From assembly GCA_022410635.1 (NCBI GenBank), contig JAJVDF010000167.1, forward strand, positions 1,010,473 through 1,074,472: 64,000 nt of DNA, given 5' to 3'. This DNA comes from Tretioscincus oriximinensis. Its lineage: Eukaryota; Chordata; Lepidosauria; Squamata; Gymnophthalmidae. Numbering within the stretch: position 1 is the stretch's first letter; every line of letters begins with the position of its first letter. The translations under genes were made by a program, and so were the position numbers. The notes under the pieces were generated by a model that saw only the letters and a program-made list of their open reading frames with translations, did not search any database and was not told where the DNA came from. This document shows, one piece after another, positions 60,883 to 64,000 of the stretch.

Positions 60883-62585
60883 ATGCGCTTTGAATCTGTA
60901 TTTCTGTATGCTTTTTCTTTGTCTGTTGCTTTTTTCTTTGTCCTTTTCCTTAGAGTTAAGCTAATTTAGTTGAAAACAGGAAAGTTGCATTTGAAATTTT
61001 CTTTGTTACTGGTCGTGGCCATTTTCTGTCCCTTTCTTTGTCTGCCTTAAGCATCCATCTTAGGCAAGATGGGGACTCCTTCCTGGAATGTCTGTATGCT
61101 CTTTCTCCAGCTTCAGCTCACTCAAGCAATATTGCTATACAGACCCATCTTTGTACATGCTTATTGTTCTTTTTTCCTTTCCTTTTTTCCAAAAAATGCT
61201 ACCTCAACTTTTTTCAATTTAAAGCTTTTTAAAACTCTATCAGCTACTGACTTTCAAGAAAGGGGAAGAGCCCCTAAATGGTGTTTTCCAGACAACAGTA
61301 GCCAAAAACACTGTTTTTACTCATTTTTCTACCTTTTGTAGTTCATTTAATTTTCTACAGGTCTGATATGTCACACCAGCCTTGGAGAAGCAAGCTAACG
61401 ATGAAGAAATATTTTGGTTAACTTGACTTTTTATTTGTCTTTATCTGTTTATTTTGTTTCTTAGTTTAATTTCTGCCTGCTTTTCTATTTTATATGTAGC
61501 TTAGTTTTGTAATGTAAATACAGCTCCAAATGTTGGTGAGGCCATGGGAGAAAGCAGTCCTCCATTCCTAGCCTGTTAATTGAAGTTTTAGTAGTTTTTA
61601 GTGTTTATTTTATTCCTAAATTTTATTTCTGTCTGCTTTTATATGCTCTGTTATATTCATTAGTTTCCATGGAAAACAGGTCTAACCTGCCTGCTGTCCA
61701 GCGCTTCACACACACACACACATATTCTAGTATGTCTATCATTCTGTATTAATATTGGTTTATCTCTTTTTGCATCCTGTAATAAGTCCAATTCACAAAG
61801 AAGGAAAAATTTCCTCAGCCACCCAGGACTAAAAGCCATATGACCAATTTTGCTATATTAGAAGTTTTGTCTTTATTGTATTTAGTTACATTGCATAGAT
61901 ATTACTGTGCCTTTATTGTTTTCATTTTAGCTTAGAATACATTGTTTAGAATTAGTTTGTGTTATTGATAGTTTGTAATATTGAGAAGTTTATTTACTAT
62001 ATCCTAAAAGTTACTGTTCCAGCCTGTAATTTCAACTTTTGCAGTTTGCTTTCTACTTTGCATTTCTGGTCTAACCACTTTTGCCACCTTTGTAAAACCC
62101 CAGTCCAGTCCCCTTTGTTTTAATAGTAACTTGGCTAATCCTTCATTTCCTCTTCTGGCTGTGTATGTGCAAAGTATTAGCTGAACAATGGTGGATGGTG
62201 TTCTGCCAACCGCATGGTGAGGCAGACTGCAGCCAGGAAATGAAGCCTGAAGGACCCCAGAACAAAAGAATGGGCTGGGCCAAGGACAGAATGTTTACAG
62301 AAGCAAAAGGAGCCTGGGAGATGTTTTGTACCAGCTTGCCTGCCTTGTCTAGACACCATTTGCTTCATTTCACGTCTTTTTCACCTTTGCGGAACTTTTC
62401 CAGCGCTAAAAGGGACCTCTCCGTGAAAAAGGTCCATACGGAGCCTTTTGCCGTTTAACTTTTTCCTGTGGCTCCTGGGCCCCTGCCAATCGGGCCCTCA
62501 CCATTCCATCCTGCTGGAAAAGCTGCCTCCACCTGCCACGCCGCCCTTTCAAGAACTTTGTGTAATTTCTATATAATATTTAGAG
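60883..62585 (+). other. ERV interior without recognisable genes
   Basis: No RT, RNase H or integrase motif was seen in any frame. The stretch is T-rich in its first half; a short (CA)n run is at 61708-61722. An open frame at 62165-62458 has no recognised family. Confidence 0.6.
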
Positions 62586-62589
62586 TTGT

Positions 62590-62820
62590 ATCTTGAGGAC
62601 AAGCAATTTCCTTCATTGTTTAGGATTTTTGAATTCTTTGTGGAGTTGGTCACCCAGTATGCATTGGCTGAAATTGATTGTACAAATTGTTGTAATTGTA
62701 ATTTCTATTTCCTTGTTATCGTGCGTTTGTGTGCAATGTTTTCCTTTACTCTTCAAGGTGGGTACAGCTGTTGTCCAAGATTTAGGACTTATAGGGAACA
62801 ATTGGCGATTGAATTAAGAG
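62590..62820 (+). pseudogene. Possible ERV env transmembrane-end remnant
   Basis: The frame opened at 62593 reads a Trp-Ser-Trp line followed by a hydrophobic run of about 25 residues (Ile-Val-Gln-Ile-Val-Val-Ile-Val-Ile-Ser-Ile) and a short tail with a stop just before the polypurine tract. Position and hydrophobicity fit the membrane anchor of a retroviral envelope. There are no other env hallmarks, so this remains an inference. Confidence 0.4.
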
Positions 62821-62840
62821 AGCTTTCTCACATTTAAAAT

Positions 62841-62852
62841 AAAAAAGGAGGA
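62841..62852 (+). other. ERV polypurine tract
   Basis: aaaaaaggagga directly precedes the 3' LTR, the place and composition of the plus-strand primer. Confidence 0.7.
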
Positions 62853-62854
62853 TT

Positions 62855-63242
62855 TGTCAGGGTTCACCATACATGATATATTAATTGGCATTAATATATT
62901 TGATATAAATACATACAAGAATTGGTCCCCAGAAGCCCAGGCAGCTTGAAGGGAAAATTTTGGGGAAATTCCCAGTACAGGGTGTTGCAAGAGAGCTAAT
63001 CTCTCTCTTCCTGCCCTGAAGCAGTTCCCATTTAGCAGTACTCCTTAGCCCATTGTCTCAAAGGGCATCTATTGTATCTGAAGCCACAGATTAATGGCAT
63101 GAGTCAATTGCTTGGAAAGTCCAGAGGAAGTCTTTTGTCCATCCCTTTACCTTGGGATGAGTGACTGGTCACAGGTCCTGGAAGCCTAAAGGGTCAATCT
63201 TGTATTGCTCAAACCATAACCATATTTGGTTAATTCCCGACA
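62855..63242 (+). repeat. ERV 3' LTR
   Basis: 388 bp from TGTCAGGGTTCACC to aattcccgaca. The ends TGTCNGGG and CCCGACA are inverted repeats, as in LTRs. No matching target duplication was found, which fits the deleted 5' side or decay. Confidence 0.7.
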
Positions 63243-63282
63243 CAGGCTGCACCCCTTGGGAGGAGGGAGACACGTCACACAG

Positions 63283-64000
63283 ATTTATTTTATTTATTTA
63301 TTTATTTAAAGATTTTTACCCCGCCCTTCCCCCCGAAGGTGTCCAGGGCGGCTTACAAAAGTTAAAAATTCAGGTCATCATGACCTTCACAACATTAAAA
63401 CCATAAAAGAAACACAAGAATTTAAAATGTCGTCCTCTGATGGGGGAGCTAACCCGAAAAGGCCCGGGTGAAGAGACAGGTCTTTACCAGGCGCCGAAAA
63501 GATTGTAAAGATGGCGCCAGGCGTGCTTCCGGAGGGAGGCCGTTCCATAATATCGGGGCCACCACCGAGAAAGCTCTTCCCCGCGCCCCCGCCCCCCTTA
63601 TCCTAGAGCAGGAGGGGACAACTAGAAGGCCCTCTCCTTCTGATCGCAGAGACCGGGCAGGACTATATGGGAAAAGGCGTTCCCTCAAGTATTCAGGACC
63701 CAAACCGTTTAGGGCTTTATACGTCAGTATAAGCACCTTGAATTGGGCTCGGTAGCGAATAGGTAGCCAGTGCAGTTCTTTGAGGACCGGCGTGATGGAC
63801 GCCCGGCCAGACACACCCGACAGCAGACGAGCTGCTGCATTCTGCACTAGCTCCAGCCTCCGAACCGTCTTCAAGGGAAGCCCCACGTAGAGTGCATTGC
63901 AGTAGTCTAATCTGGAGGTTACCAGAGCATGAAGAACCGTGGCCAAAGACCCCCTGTCCAGGAACGGCCNCAACTGGCGGACCAGTCGTAAGTAGGAAAA
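63283..64000 (-). mobile_element. L2-like LINE, 3' part (young copy, continues beyond the window)
   Basis: On the minus strand an uninterrupted frame of 174 codons (63973-63449) encodes the C-terminal part of L2 ORF2. Visible motifs are Leu-Asp-Tyr-Cys-Asn-Ala-Leu-Tyr-Val-Gly-Leu-Pro, Leu-Val-Gln-Asn-Ala-Ala-Ala-Arg-Leu-Leu, and Leu-His-Trp-Leu-Pro-Ile. The 3' UTR and a TTTA-type tail end at 63283. The single N near the edge breaks only the first codon. It has no stops and is close to 52320-52800, so this subfamily was active recently. Confidence 0.9.

Larger units (their letters stand above)
58947..63242 (+). mobile_element. Class II (betaretrovirus-like) endogenous retrovirus, internally deleted
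   Basis: The element has a truncated 5' LTR (58947-59052), gag remnants (59340-60202), a dUTPase-protease remnant (60211-60882), a long stretch without recognisable pol, an env end remnant, a polypurine tract and a 3' LTR (62855-63242). The LTR parts that overlap differ at 6 of 106 positions by eye, so the insertion is not recent. dUTPase in front of the protease, a -1 frame relation from gag to pro, and two zinc knuckles point to the betaretrovirus group. It is defective: no RT or integrase domain, several stops, and an altered protease active site. Confidence 0.85.

Overview
The window is vertebrate nuclear DNA, most likely from a squamate reptile (lizard or gecko type). It is AT-rich, has long introns and split exons, and carries tRNA-derived SINEs, L2/CR1-type LINEs, small inverted-repeat DNA transposons, a Ty1/copia remnant and a betaretrovirus-like endogenous retrovirus. 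Species was not determined. Isolated single Ns show that it is draft consensus sequence.

One protein-coding gene is present: the 3' half of MEF2C on the + strand. Five coding exons were located by translation: 21582-21754, the 24-nt beta microexon 25457-25480, 26419-26548, 29114-29249 and the terminal exon 34480-34801, which ends in TGA. Together they encode the part equivalent to human residues 213-473 with no insertion or deletion. The MADS/MEF2 DNA-binding exons lie upstream, because no earlier coding exon could be found in the first 21.58 kb. The long 3' UTR runs from 34802 to about 40176. Sites that control isoforms are visible: the beta cassette exon, the internal acceptor that can drop the 96-nt gamma segment, and several poly(A) signals.

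1-21581 is MEF2C intron filled with repeats: LINE pieces at 30-295, 5029-5250, 7500-7835, 16389-17082, 17715-18790 and 19262-20935; SINEs at 675-974 and 15631-15720; inverted-repeat elements at 3201-3249, 4531-5028 and 17745-17892; and an LTR-like repeat pair at 5838-6172 and 17083-17358. Later introns carry a SINE (22938-23258), a foldback MITE (28418-28563), a retroposed insert with a 12-bp target duplication (30436-30638) and a SINE inside a LINE piece (32455-32975).

40177-64000 is intergenic, downstream of MEF2C, with no host gene recognised. It holds a mariner-like 82-bp MITE (41996-42077), a nest of MITE in LINE in minisatellite (47700-48235), a spaced inverted repeat (49128-49611), two nearly identical L2 3' ends (52320-52800 and 63283-64000), a Ty1/copia pol remnant (53640-54455), foldback elements (54655-55096 and 57995-58440) and an internally deleted class II ERV (58947-63242) with gag, dUTPase and protease remnants.

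No multigene system is present. The noteworthy content is the conserved regulatory architecture of MEF2C and a set of nested or paired mobile elements, several of which look unclassified.
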